Positions 1-8,850 of a stretch of DNA of 11,880 nt are shown one piece after another. Location: contig JAMFST010001311.1 of the NCBI GenBank assembly GCA_026225435.1, forward strand, positions 1-11,880, written 5' to 3'. Source of the stretch: Labilithrix luteola. GTDB taxonomy: Bacteria; Myxococcota_A; Polyangia; Polyangiales; Polyangiaceae. The notes under the pieces are model-generated. The model did no database searches. It was not told the origin of the DNA and saw only the letters and a list, made by a program, of their open reading frames with translations. The stretch's first letter is position 1; every line of letters begins with the position of its first letter. The translations under genes and the position numbers were made by a program.

Positions 1-1
1 C

Positions 2-535
2 AGCGCCGTCGCCAGCGCCAACTCCAGCAGCTGCTCGAACTACACGGCCGGCGGCTGCACGGCGACGGCGCCCAAGACCTGCCCCACGCTCACCGGCGCG
101 GCCTGCGTCAGCGGCACCTGCCAGGCCGGCTCGCCGACCTCGTGGACGTCGATCACCATGTTCGACCGCATCCCCAGCTCCGTGATGGTCACGGACCCGG
201 ACTCCCCGTGCCAGGCGGCCGAGACGTGTACCAGCTGGACGGTCACGCCCGACGGCAAGGTGGTCGTCAACACCTCCACCGCCGACTCGGTCGACCAGAC
301 CAGCTCCACGCTCTCCGACGCGGACCTGATGACGGTGAACACGCTCTTCTCCGTCAGCCCGGCGCCCGAGAGCACCCTCACCTGCCAGACCGCCCCCGCC
401 GACACGACCGACTCCTACCTGCTCGAGGTGCTCCGCGGCAGCACCACCAGCTACACCGACGTGACGGGCTGCATCGTCACCGGCCCGTCGCTCAACATCG
501 CCACGCAGCTGTACACCGTGGTCAAGGCGTACTGA
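2..535 (+). CDS. C-terminal part of a Cys-containing, probably exported protein (5' truncated)
   Basis: The frame is open from the left edge and ends at TGA 533-535, so 177 residues of the C-terminus are visible and the true start lies outside the window. The first 50 residues are rich in Cys, Gly, Thr and Ser (CSNYTAGGC, CPTLTGAACVSGTC). This low-complexity, disulfide-prone composition is typical of surface or secreted proteins. A more regular domain follows, from about residue 53 (MFDRIPSS) to the end, with three further conserved-looking Cys regions and a strand-rich tail ending TVVKAY. No catalytic motif or named family was recognised. The composition suggests export, but the signal peptide would be outside the window. 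Third-position GC is high throughout, which supports coding. An internal ATG at 158 would cut off the Cys-rich part and is not preferred. Its stop lies inside the 3' end of the convergent DAHP synthase gene. Confidence 0.75.
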   Translation, partial: SAVASANSSSCSNYTAGGCTATAPKTCPTLTGAACVSGTCQAGSPTSWTSITMFDRIPSSVMVTDPDSPCQAAETCTSWTVTPDGKVVVNTSTADSVDQTSSTLSDADLMTVNTLFSVSPAPESTLTCQTAPADTTDSYLLEVLRGSTTSYTDVTGCIVTGPSLNIATQLYTVVKAY

Positions 536-1880
536 GGCTGCCTGCCGCCTTCATCTTGTCGGCGAGGCGGAAGGCCATCTCCAGCGCCTGGCGGTAGTTG
601 AGGCGCGGATCGCACATCGTCTCGTAGCGGCGATCGAGATCGGTCGCCTCGATGCCGCCGCCGATGCACTCGGTGACGTCGTCGCCGGTGAGCTCGAAGT
701 GCACGCCGCCGAGGCGCGTCCCCAGCCTGGCGTGCAGCTCGAAGGAGGCCTCGAGCTCGCGCAGGATGGCGTCGAAGTCGCGCGTCTTCACCCCGTTGGG
801 CAAGGTGAGGGCGTTGCCGTGCATGGGGTCGCAGGTCCAGAGCACGTGGCGCTCGCTGCGGACGAGCGCCTCGACGAGCAGCGGCAGCGCCTTCTCCACC
901 TCGCCGGCGCCCATGCGGGTGATGAGCACGATCTTCCCCCGCTCGTGATCCGGATCGAGCCGCCTCACCAGCTCGACGATCTCCGCCGGATCCGCCTTCG
1001 GCCCGACCTTCACCCCGACCGCGTTCTTCACGCCGCGGAAGAACTCCACGTGCGCCCCGCCGAGCGCGCGCGTCCGCTCGCCGATCCACGGCAGGTGCGT
1101 CGTCAGGTCGTAGTGGCCGCTGCGCCGCGGGACGGTGCGCGTCTGCGCCGACTCGTAGTTGAGGTTCAGCCCCTCGTGGCTGGTGTAGAAATCGACGCGG
1201 GTGAGCTGATCGACGCTGCTCTCGCCCAGCGCCTCCATGAAGCGCAGCGCCTCGGACAGCTGCCGCGAGGTCTGCATGTACTGTGCACGCAGGTGCTCGG
1301 GCAGCCCGGCGCGCTCGACGAAGGACAGGTCCCAGTACTCCGGGTGATGCAGGTCGGCGAACCCGCCGGCGGTGAGCGAGCGGATGAAGTTCAACGTGTA
1401 GGCCGCGTGCGCGTACCCATCGAGGAGCAGCGTCGGATCCGCGCGCCGTGCCGCCGCGGTGAACTCCGGGCGGTTGATGAGATCACCGAAGTAGCTGGGG
1501 AGCTCGACGCCGTCGCGCACCTCGGTCGGCCGGCTGCGCGGCTTGGCGTACTGACCGGCGAAGCGCCCCACGCGGATCACCGGGAGCTTTCCCCCCTGCA
1601 CGAGCACGAGCGACATCTGCAGCAGGATCTTCAGCTTGTTGGCGATGATCCCGTTGTTGCAGTCGGCGAAGGTCTCGGCGCAGTCGCCCCCCTGGAGGAG
1701 AAAGCGCTTCCCTTCCTGCGCGTCGCCGAGTTGGCCACGCAGCCGCTCGATCTCCCACGAGGTGACGAGCGGCGGCAGGGAGCGGAGGCGTCCGAAGACG
1801 CGCTCGAGCTCGGCTTGATCGTCGTACGCCACGTCCTGCGCGTAGGGAAATCCGCGCCACGATTCGGGAGTCCAGGTCAT
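522..1880 (-). CDS. Class II 3-deoxy-7-phosphoheptulonate (DAHP) synthase
   Basis: This 452-residue enzyme condenses phosphoenolpyruvate with erythrose 4-phosphate to DAHP, the first step of the shikimate pathway, in the cytosol. The plant/Mycobacterium-type (class II) family is recognised from QGGDCAE at residues 63-69 (metal-ligand Cys67), VGRFAGQYAKPRS at about 104-116, YTSHEG at 232-237, DPMHGN at 351-356 (metal His354), HFELTGDDVTEC at 394-405 (metal Glu396) and CDPRLN at 423-428 (metal Asp424). The spacing of these ligands matches the family, and the length is close to the roughly 460 residues of the M. tuberculosis enzyme, so it looks complete and active. The ATG at 1880 gives the usual N-terminus (TPESWRG). 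No clear Shine-Dalgarno is seen; an inverted repeat (CGACGC-GTA-GCGTCG) lies at 1881-1895 directly before the start. The gene follows asd and the kinase on the same strand after 139 bases and probably has its own promoter. Its stop codon lies inside the convergent gene. Confidence 0.95.
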   Translation of the reverse strand: MTWTPESWRGFPYAQDVAYDDQAELERVFGRLRSLPPLVTSWEIERLRGQLGDAQEGKRFLLQGGDCAETFADCNNGIIANKLKILLQMSLVLVQGGKLPVIRVGRFAGQYAKPRSRPTEVRDGVELPSYFGDLINRPEFTAAARRADPTLLLDGYAHAAYTLNFIRSLTAGGFADLHHPEYWDLSFVERAGLPEHLRAQYMQTSRQLSEALRFMEALGESSVDQLTRVDFYTSHEGLNLNYESAQTRTVPRRSGHYDLTTHLPWIGERTRALGGAHVEFFRGVKNAVGVKVGPKADPAEIVELVRRLDPDHERGKIVLITRMGAGEVEKALPLLVEALVRSERHVLWTCDPMHGNALTLPNGVKTRDFDAILRELEASFELHARLGTRLGGVHFELTGDDVTECIGGGIEATDLDRRYETMCDPRLNYRQALEMAFRLADKMKAAGSLSTP

Positions 1881-1940
1881 CGACGCGTAGCGTCGCAGAG
1901 GTGCCGATTCCGCGCCACTGTCTCAGAGGCGGCACGCACC

Positions 1941-1981
1941 GCCCCTCCCCGACCGGCAAAGCCGGATCGGGGCCCCTCCCC
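1941..1981. repeat. Hairpin flanked by a 10-base G/C-rich direct repeat (possible terminator or G-quadruplex)
   Basis: The + strand reads GCCCCTCCCC at 1941-1950 and again at 1972-1981. Between and into these copies lies a strong inverted repeat: left arm CCCCGACCGGC (1947-1957), loop AAA, right arm GCCGGATCGGGG (1961-1972), with one bulged A. On the - strand the repeats read GGGGAGGGGC, giving four runs of four G around the hairpin, which is a possible G-quadruplex. It lies between the kinase stop (2020) and the DAHP synthase start (1880). There it could end the asd-kinase transcript, but no T-run follows, so a classical intrinsic terminator is not supported. A smaller inverted repeat, GCGGA-CGA-TCCGC, is at 1984-1996. 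Confidence 0.55.
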
Positions 1982-2019
1982 ACGCGGACGATCCGCTGCG
2001 CGTCGCTGAGATGACTCGG

Positions 2020-4178
<2,159 letters not shown>

Positions 4179-4179
<1 letters not shown>

Positions 4180-5183
4180 CACGTCGCGAGGACCGCTTCG
4201 GCGATCTGCACGGCGTTGAGGGCAGCGCCCTTGCGCAGGTTGTCCCCCACGATCCACAGGTTGAGCGCGCCGGGCACGCCGATGTCGGCGCGGATGCGGC
4301 CCACGTGGACGGCATCGGTGCCGCTCGCCTCGAGGGCGTGCGGGTGCTTGCCGGGTGCGTAGGCGGCGTCGTGCAGCTGCACGCCGGGCGCGTGGGCGAG
4401 GAGCCTCTTCGCCTCCTCCGGCGACATCGGCCGCGTGAACTGAACGTGGACCGACTCGGAGTGCGCGTTCACCACCGGCACGCGCACGGTCGTCGGGGAG
4501 ATCGCCAGCGTCGGATCGCCCAGGATCTTGCGCGTCTCGTTGACCATCTTCCACTCCTCCTCGGAGTAGTCCTGCTCGCCCGCCTTCCAGTCGGAGACGG
4601 CGTTGAAGGCGATGGCGATGGGGAACACCTTGGGGTCGGCCTTCTTGCCGGCGAGGACATCGCGGCTCTGCTCGAGCAGCTCGGTCACCGCGGCGTGCCC
4701 CTTGCCGCTGGTCGCCTGGTAGGTCGACACCACGATGTGCTTGATGCCGGCCGCGTCGTGCAGCGGCTTGAGCGCCACCAGCATCTGGATGGTCGAGCAG
4801 TTGGGGTTGGCGATGATGCCGCGCTTGCGGTCCTTGGCGGCCGCGATGTTCACCTCGGGGATCACCAGCGGCGTGTCGGCATCCATGCGCCAGGCGCTGG
4901 AGTTGTCGACGACGAGCGCTCCTGCCTTGGCCGCGATGGGTCCATACTCCTTGGAGATGTTCCCTCCCGCGCTGAAGAGCGCGAGCTCCACCCCGGCGAA
5001 GGAGTCGGCCCCGAGCGCCTGCACGGTGACCGGTTTGCCGCGGAAGGTGATCGTCTGTCCGGCGCTGCGCGAGCTGGCGAGCGCCCGCAGCTCATCGACC
5101 GGAAAATTCCTGCGCTCGAGCGTGGCGATCATCTCGCGACCGACCGCACCCGTGGCTCCAACGACGGCAACCGTGAATCCCAT
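4179..5183 (-). CDS. asd: Aspartate-semialdehyde dehydrogenase
   Basis: This 334-residue enzyme performs NADPH-dependent reductive dephosphorylation of aspartyl phosphate to aspartate semialdehyde, the branch point to lysine/diaminopimelate, threonine, methionine and isoleucine. The nucleotide-binding loop GATGAVG is at residues 9-15, the phosphate-site region DNSSAWRM at 93-100, the catalytic Cys129 in ANPNCST, QATSGKG at about 156-162, a likely catalytic His241 in VPVVNAHSES, and the C-terminal helix DNLRKGAALNAVQIAE at 314-329. Length and motifs fit the common bacterial Asd family. The ATG at 5183 puts the Rossmann strand at residue 4, as is usual. A longer frame to 5225 would add 14 unlikely residues. 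No convincing Shine-Dalgarno is visible. The start codon lies within the same CATG as the start of the divergent lipoprotein gene, so the asd promoter must lie inside that gene. The downstream partner is the hybrid kinase, overlapping by one base. Confidence 0.95.
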
Positions 5184-8100
5184 GCATAGACGGTACCCGT
5201 CCCGCCCGGTTGCAAGCAATTGCATCGCCGCCTGGACAGGGCTCGCGGCGGCGGTTTTCTGCGCCTCTCTACCCGCCTGTGCGAGCTCAGCAGCACCGGT
5301 TTATGCCGGGGAAACCGAATCATCTGGCGGTCTTTCGCCCATGGATCCGTCTGTAGCAGCGAAACGTGGAGCCCGGTTTGTGCCCGAATCGGTGCTCGGG
5401 CGGCCAAACTTCGGCGTCGAGCCCGGGGGAGGCGTGCGGGGGCTTGCCGCCGGCCTGCGCTACGTCGCTCTTCCCGGAGGGGCGGTGGAGGCGGCGGCTT
5501 CGTTCCTCCCGCCACGCGGGGCGTCGGCCGACGACGGGAAGGCGGCGCTGCTCCCCGATCGCCTGCACGGCGGCTTCGTCTTCCTCGGCGGGCGCACCCT
5601 CTTTCGTGCCGAGACCTGGCTCGGTGACGCGCGCGCGGTGCTCGACGCGCCCGCCGACGTCACCCAGGTGATCGCCGGGCTCGATCGTTTGTACGTCAGC
5701 TACGGCCGCTCCGAGGTCGGCGCGGTCGACCCGTCGAGCTTCGCCCCGATCCCCGTCGGTCGCCTGCCCGACGCGCCGTCGTTCGTGGGGTACGCGGCCT
5801 TCGACGGCTGGCACGCGGCGGCCATCGCCGACCTGCGCGGGCTGGTGCTCACCCGCGACGCGGGGGCCACCTGGCAGACGGTCGCGGTCCCGCTCGTCCC
5901 TGCCGAGGTGCGCGCCAGCGAGGACGGCTTCGTCGTCACCGGGCGTGATACCGCCGGCGTCGAGCGAGCGGTCGACGTGGACGTCGAAGGGCACGTGACG
6001 CCCGATCCGTCGGCCGTTGCGGCGGGCGCACCGACGGCGATCTCCGCGCAGATCCTCGCGGATCTCGCCGGGGTCGGCCCCTTCGGCGCGCGCCCGCTGG
6101 CGACGGCGGTGGAGGACGGCTGGCCGCTCGAGGACGGCTCGGCGCTGGTCCTGCGCGGTGGGCTCTTCGCCCGCATCGGGCTCGATCGCGGCGAGGTCAA
6201 GGAGACGTTCCCGGCGACCGTCACCGGCGGTGCTCCGCTCGGCGAAGGGGCGCGATGCCACCCGCTCGATCTCGGGTCGGCCCTCGGCTTCGTCTGCGGC
6301 CTCGAGGGGGCCGACACGTGGCTGTACACCCTCGACGCCCACCGACGGCAGCTCGCTCCGTTTGGACATTTTTCCGGGCCGCGTGCGGTGCTCGCGCCAG
6401 GCAACGGGCGGGTCGCCGTGCACGGCTCCTGCGACGAGCACGCGGCGCACGCCACCGACGTCTACTGCCTGTCCGGCGCGACCCTCGGGGACTGGCGCGA
6501 GCTGCGGCTCGAGGGGGCGCTCGACGGAGAGCGCGTGGTCCCGCTCGCGCGCGGAGGGATCGCGGTGCTCTCCCCGGCGCACGGTGATCTCGCCCGCATG
6601 CGCCTCACGGTGCGGGGAGCCGGGCGCGATCCGCGAGCGGTGACCACCTCCGCGCTCCACGTCCACGCGGAGAATGCCCAGGCGGGCGCGCCGCTCGCCG
6701 CCGGTGTCGCCACGCTGCTCAAGGACGGCGTCTGGCTCGACGGCGTGCGCGAGACGTCGCCCGGCGTCCTCGGCGCGTGGGTCGACGGTCACGGCTCGGT
6801 GCTCGGCCTGTCGATCACCCTCGACGGGGACGCCACCCACGGCGACTGGGTCCGCGATCTCTCGAGCCCGTTCGTCTCCGGCCGCTTCGGTCTCGGCATG
6901 TCGGCAGCGCGCCGCGGGTACCAGACGGTCGACGGCGGACGACACTGGACTCCGCTCGACACGCCCGCTCCGCTCACGCTCCCCGGCTCGGTCGAGCGCC
7001 GCGCCTGCGGTCCGGTGGGCTGCAGCGCGCTCGGCTGGCTGCGCGTGGGATGGGGAGACCGGCGCGACGCTCCCAAGGTGCCCGACGATCCTCGCGTCCC
7101 CAGCCTGGGCGCGTCCTCGGCAGCGTCCGCGACGCGCGCGAGTCGCCGCCCCGCCTCGACCCCGAACCTCGGTTGCCACGTGGTCGGGCACCCGGCGACG
7201 GTGGAGTCGACCGCGCCGAAGCTCGCCGCCTTCGACGACTGGTCCCCCTTCTTCGCTGTGCCCGCGCCCCGACCGCCGGCCGGCTCGCACGGAGGTGCGT
7301 TCGCCGTCCACGCGCAGCTCGGGAGCGAGATCGCGGGAAAGGTGTACGTCTGGGGTCCGCAGACGCCGGTGGACGCGCTCGACGCCGCCAACGCCATCGC
7401 ACTCCCGCCGGAGCTCCAGCCGCGCTTCGTCGTTCGCTGGAGCTGGCCTTTCGGAGCGGCCGCCGAGGCGCGCAGCTCGGCCATCGCTCCGGCGCCCGCG
7501 TCGATCGGCGCGCTGATGGATCCGTCCACCCGCGGTGGACTCGCCGGCACCTTCTCGATCCTCATGGGCGAAGGTCCTGACGAGGCGCTGCTGGTCCACG
7601 CCAACGCCGGCGTCACCGAGGTCTTCGAGCTGGTCGCCGGTCGACCGCCGCTCGCCTGGCGCACCGAGGGGCCCGCGCTGCCGGTGCCGACGCCGTCGCT
7701 CGGGCCGCTGGCTGCGCTCTCGTTGCCGCCGATCCTCGCCGCGGTGCACGCCGCGGGTCACTGGTACGTCGCCTCGTCGAGCGGACCGGGAGAGCAGGGG
7801 CCGCCGCGCACGACGCTGTGGAAGGTCGAGCACGGGTTGGCGCGCAAGGTGGCGGAGGTGCCGCGCTTCGTTCCCGAAGGGCACCACCCCGAGGTGCGCC
7901 TGGCGCGGCGCGAAGATGGCCGGGCCATCGCGCTCCTCGTCGCCAGCGATCCGCGCCAGGCGAACGACACGGACCGCTCCGCCTGGGTGCTTCCGTTCGA
8001 CCTGGCCAGCGGCGTGCTCGGGGAGCCGGAGTCGCTCGGGAGCGTCGACCTCGCCGAGGACTCGGTGCTCACCCCGTGCGGTGCGCCGGGCAGCTCACCG

Positions 8101-8421
8101 GGATGGGTGGTCGACACCAGCCTCGGGTTGCGACCGCGCGTGCTCACGAAGACCGAGCCGGCCGTCCTGTCGACGCCGACCGCGCGCCTCCACCTGAGGG
8201 CGGCAGGCCTCGGTGAGGGGTCCCCGATACCTCAGACGCAACCGTGGGGACCTCCGGTGGTGTGCCTCGAGCACATGGCGGGGGGGGCGAGTGAGCCCAT
8301 CCAGCCTGGTTTTACGATGACGCATCCGCCCCAAGTCTCCGAAGCAATGGCGCACGAGTTTTCAGTCGTCGTGGCCAGCCCGCATCAAAGGCAGAGTCTG
8401 TTGTGTCAGGCCTTACGCTGA
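5182..8421 (+). CDS. Large predicted lipoprotein with Asp-box (BNR) beta-propeller-like motifs
   Basis: The predicted protein has 1079 residues. From the ATG at 5182 the N-terminus reads as a lipoprotein signal: MHRRYPSRP, a hydrophobic stretch from about residue 14, and the lipobox LPAC with lipidated Cys33. The residue after Cys is Ala, which in Gram-negative bacteria fits outer-membrane sorting. The body is strand-rich and contains two Asp-box-like turns, RDAGATW (225-231) and VDGGRHW (583-589), found in sialidase/BNR beta-propellers and Ycf48-like proteins. There is no obvious enzyme active site, so a surface structural or binding role is an inference. The only other in-frame start before the body is ATG 5341, which would remove the signal peptide; 5182 is preferred. 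Third-position GC is high to about 8210 and then falls, so the last 40-70 residues may be a late extension. VVCLEHMAGGA near 8260-8290 could still be an original C-terminal strand. Confidence 0.82.
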   Translation: MHRRYPSRPVASNCIAAWTGLAAAVFCASLPACASSAAPVYAGETESSGGLSPMDPSVAAKRGARFVPESVLGRPNFGVEPGGGVRGLAAGLRYVALPGGAVEAAASFLPPRGASADDGKAALLPDRLHGGFVFLGGRTLFRAETWLGDARAVLDAPADVTQVIAGLDRLYVSYGRSEVGAVDPSSFAPIPVGRLPDAPSFVGYAAFDGWHAAAIADLRGLVLTRDAGATWQTVAVPLVPAEVRASEDGFVVTGRDTAGVERAVDVDVEGHVTPDPSAVAAGAPTAISAQILADLAGVGPFGARPLATAVEDGWPLEDGSALVLRGGLFARIGLDRGEVKETFPATVTGGAPLGEGARCHPLDLGSALGFVCGLEGADTWLYTLDAHRRQLAPFGHFSGPRAVLAPGNGRVAVHGSCDEHAAHATDVYCLSGATLGDWRELRLEGALDGERVVPLARGGIAVLSPAHGDLARMRLTVRGAGRDPRAVTTSALHVHAENAQAGAPLAAGVATLLKDGVWLDGVRETSPGVLGAWVDGHGSVLGLSITLDGDATHGDWVRDLSSPFVSGRFGLGMSAARRGYQTVDGGRHWTPLDTPAPLTLPGSVERRACGPVGCSALGWLRVGWGDRRDAPKVPDDPRVPSLGASSAASATRASRRPASTPNLGCHVVGHPATVESTAPKLAAFDDWSPFFAVPAPRPPAGSHGGAFAVHAQLGSEIAGKVYVWGPQTPVDALDAANAIALPPELQPRFVVRWSWPFGAAAEARSSAIAPAPASIGALMDPSTRGGLAGTFSILMGEGPDEALLVHANAGVTEVFELVAGRPPLAWRTEGPALPVPTPSLGPLAALSLPPILAAVHAAGHWYVASSSGPGEQGPPRTTLWKVEHGLARKVAEVPRFVPEGHHPEVRLARREDGRAIALLVASDPRQANDTDRSAWVLPFDLASGVLGEPESLGSVDLAEDSVLTPCGAPGSSPGWVVDTSLGLRPRVLTKTEPAVLSTPTARLHLRAAGLGEGSPIPQTQPWGPPVVCLEHMAGGASEPIQPGFTMTHPPQVSEAMAHEFSVVVASPHQRQSLLCQALR
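5211..5224. promoter_or_regulatory. Inverted repeat upstream of asd (possible operator)
   Basis: TGCAA-GCAA-TTGCA forms a 5-base inverted repeat, with the 8-base palindrome GCAATTGC inside it (5216-5223). It is a small AT-richer island in GC-rich DNA, 28-41 bases upstream of the asd start codon and inside the signal-peptide codons of the divergent lipoprotein gene. Because the two genes leave no intergenic space, a regulator of asd would have to bind about here. No promoter boxes could be assigned with confidence and no regulator family is implied. Confidence 0.2.
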
Positions 8422-8525
8422 GCCGCGTCAAAGTGCTGTGCATTCGTGAAGCCGTGAAATCGACTCTTCTTGCAAAAGTGAACGACGCGATCGGCCAAAA
8501 CACGGAGATTGCCTGAGGCCGCGGC

Positions 8526-8541
8526 TGGCACACTGCGTGCA
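8526..8541 (+). promoter_or_regulatory. Sigma-54 (RpoN) type promoter
   Basis: The sequence is TGGCAC-N5-GTGCA. The invariant GG (8527-8528) and GC (8539-8540) are separated by exactly ten bases, as sigma-54 promoters require. It matches the TGGCAC half perfectly, including the preceding pyrimidine, and four of five bases of TTGCA. Transcription would start near 8552, going right. Such promoters need an enhancer-binding ATPase. Upstream there is a CGTGAA pair at 8445-8450 and 8453-8458, and a third GTGAA at 8479-8483, which could be binding sites, but this is speculative. All genes to the right are on the opposite strand, so the promoter does not serve a protein gene in this window. Confidence 0.6.
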
Positions 8542-8551
8542 ATGTCAGATC

Positions 8552-8696
8552 ATGCCTACGCGAAGAGTGGCTGCCCCCCCGGCCCCTTTGCGTGGGCACT
8601 TATCATTTAAGCCCACCGGGAATTGTCGGTGGTGAACCTGGGACTTTACCCAGGTGGGGTCTGCCGACCCCCTCAAAAACCCGGAGGGTTTTTGAG
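8552..8696 (+). ncRNA. Candidate sigma-54-dependent small structured RNA
   Basis: The start is inferred from the sigma-54 promoter (8526-8541) and the end from the terminator-like stem at 8672-8696, giving about 145 nt. Four hairpins are visible. A: CCACCG/CGGTGG (8613-8618 with 8627-8632). B: ACCTGGG/CCCAGGT (8636-8642 with 8649-8655). C: GGGGTC/GACCCC (8656-8661 with 8666-8671). D: an 11-base-pair stem with loop GGA (8672-8696). B, C and D follow each other with no unpaired base between them. Reading frames across the region show no codon bias or ribosome site. It does not contain the recognisable conserved cores of tmRNA, RNase P RNA, SRP RNA or tRNA. The layout (sigma-54 promoter, successive stem-loops, final terminator) resembles that described for Pxr of Myxococcus xanthus, but homology is not claimed. 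Transcription is inferred only. Confidence 0.45.
8672..8696. terminator. Bidirectional terminator-like hairpin
   Basis: Arms CTCAAAAACCC (8672-8682) and GGGTTTTTGAG (8686-8696) pair perfectly over 11 bases around the loop GGA. Each strand has an A-run on the 5' arm and a T-run on the 3' arm, as in bidirectional intrinsic terminators. The GC core is only three pairs and the U-run lies inside the stem, so strength is uncertain. It could end the rightward RNA and also the leftward operon whose last stop is at 8851. Confidence 0.5.
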
Positions 8697-8706
8697 CCTC
8701 CCCTGA

Positions 8707-8809
8707 TCGCCTGCGGCGAACGTCGTGCGGAGCACGACGGAGAGGGCGGAGAAGCGGTTTGCGAGCCTCAGCAGTGAGGCGGGGGCGGTGGGGCTTGCGG
8801 GCGGCAAGC
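8707..8809. repeat. Cluster of four short perfect hairpins downstream of the Rieske gene
   Basis: In 103 bases four short-loop inverted repeats occur in succession: TCGCC-TGC-GGCGA (8707-8719), CGTCGTGC-GGA-GCACGACG (8721-8739), GCCTCA-GCAG-TGAGGC (8765-8780) and GCTTGC-GGGCG-GCAAGC (8793-8809). Loops are 3-5 bases. The rest of 8422-8850 has no credible gene. The cluster would form the 3' untranslated part of the leftward operon, where it could slow 3' exonucleases or help termination. The 8-base-pair hairpin has the same GGA loop as the terminator-like stem at 8672-8696. Confidence 0.55.
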
Positions 8810-8850
8810 GCCGTGTAGGCCGGATTCGCCGTCAAGGCCGGGCAGCGCGT

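Noticed and set aside
699..2009. 436-codon + strand frame opposite the DAHP synthase gene
   Set aside because: Antisense frame of a clearly conserved enzyme, with biased Arg/Leu/His composition and no recognisable family.
4180..4554. 125-codon N-terminal extension of the histidine kinase frame
   Set aside because: It is Arg/Ala/Pro-rich antisense-frame sequence inside asd; the ATG at 4179 sits in a standard TGATG coupling.
5320..7887. 855-codon open frame on the - strand opposite the lipoprotein gene
   Set aside because: Arg-, Gly- and Glu-rich with no domain or signal; it is a high-GC mirror frame of the lipoprotein.
8312..8599. 95-codon - strand frame in the gene-poor interval
   Set aside because: No Shine-Dalgarno or family; it spans the lipoprotein tail and the sigma-54 promoter. 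It remains a weak possibility because the local composition is unusual.
8588..8606. Possible sigma-70 boxes TTGCGT and TATCAT
   Set aside because: The spacing is seven bases, far from the 16-18 required.
8545..8835. 96-codon - strand and 61-codon + strand frames across the hairpin cluster
   Set aside because: Reading through several perfect hairpins gives low-complexity peptides; RNA structure explains the sequence better.
8422..8850. CRISPR array, tRNA, tmRNA, RNase P or SRP RNA in the hairpin-rich interval
   Set aside because: No regular direct repeats with spacers and none of the conserved cores of these RNAs were seen.
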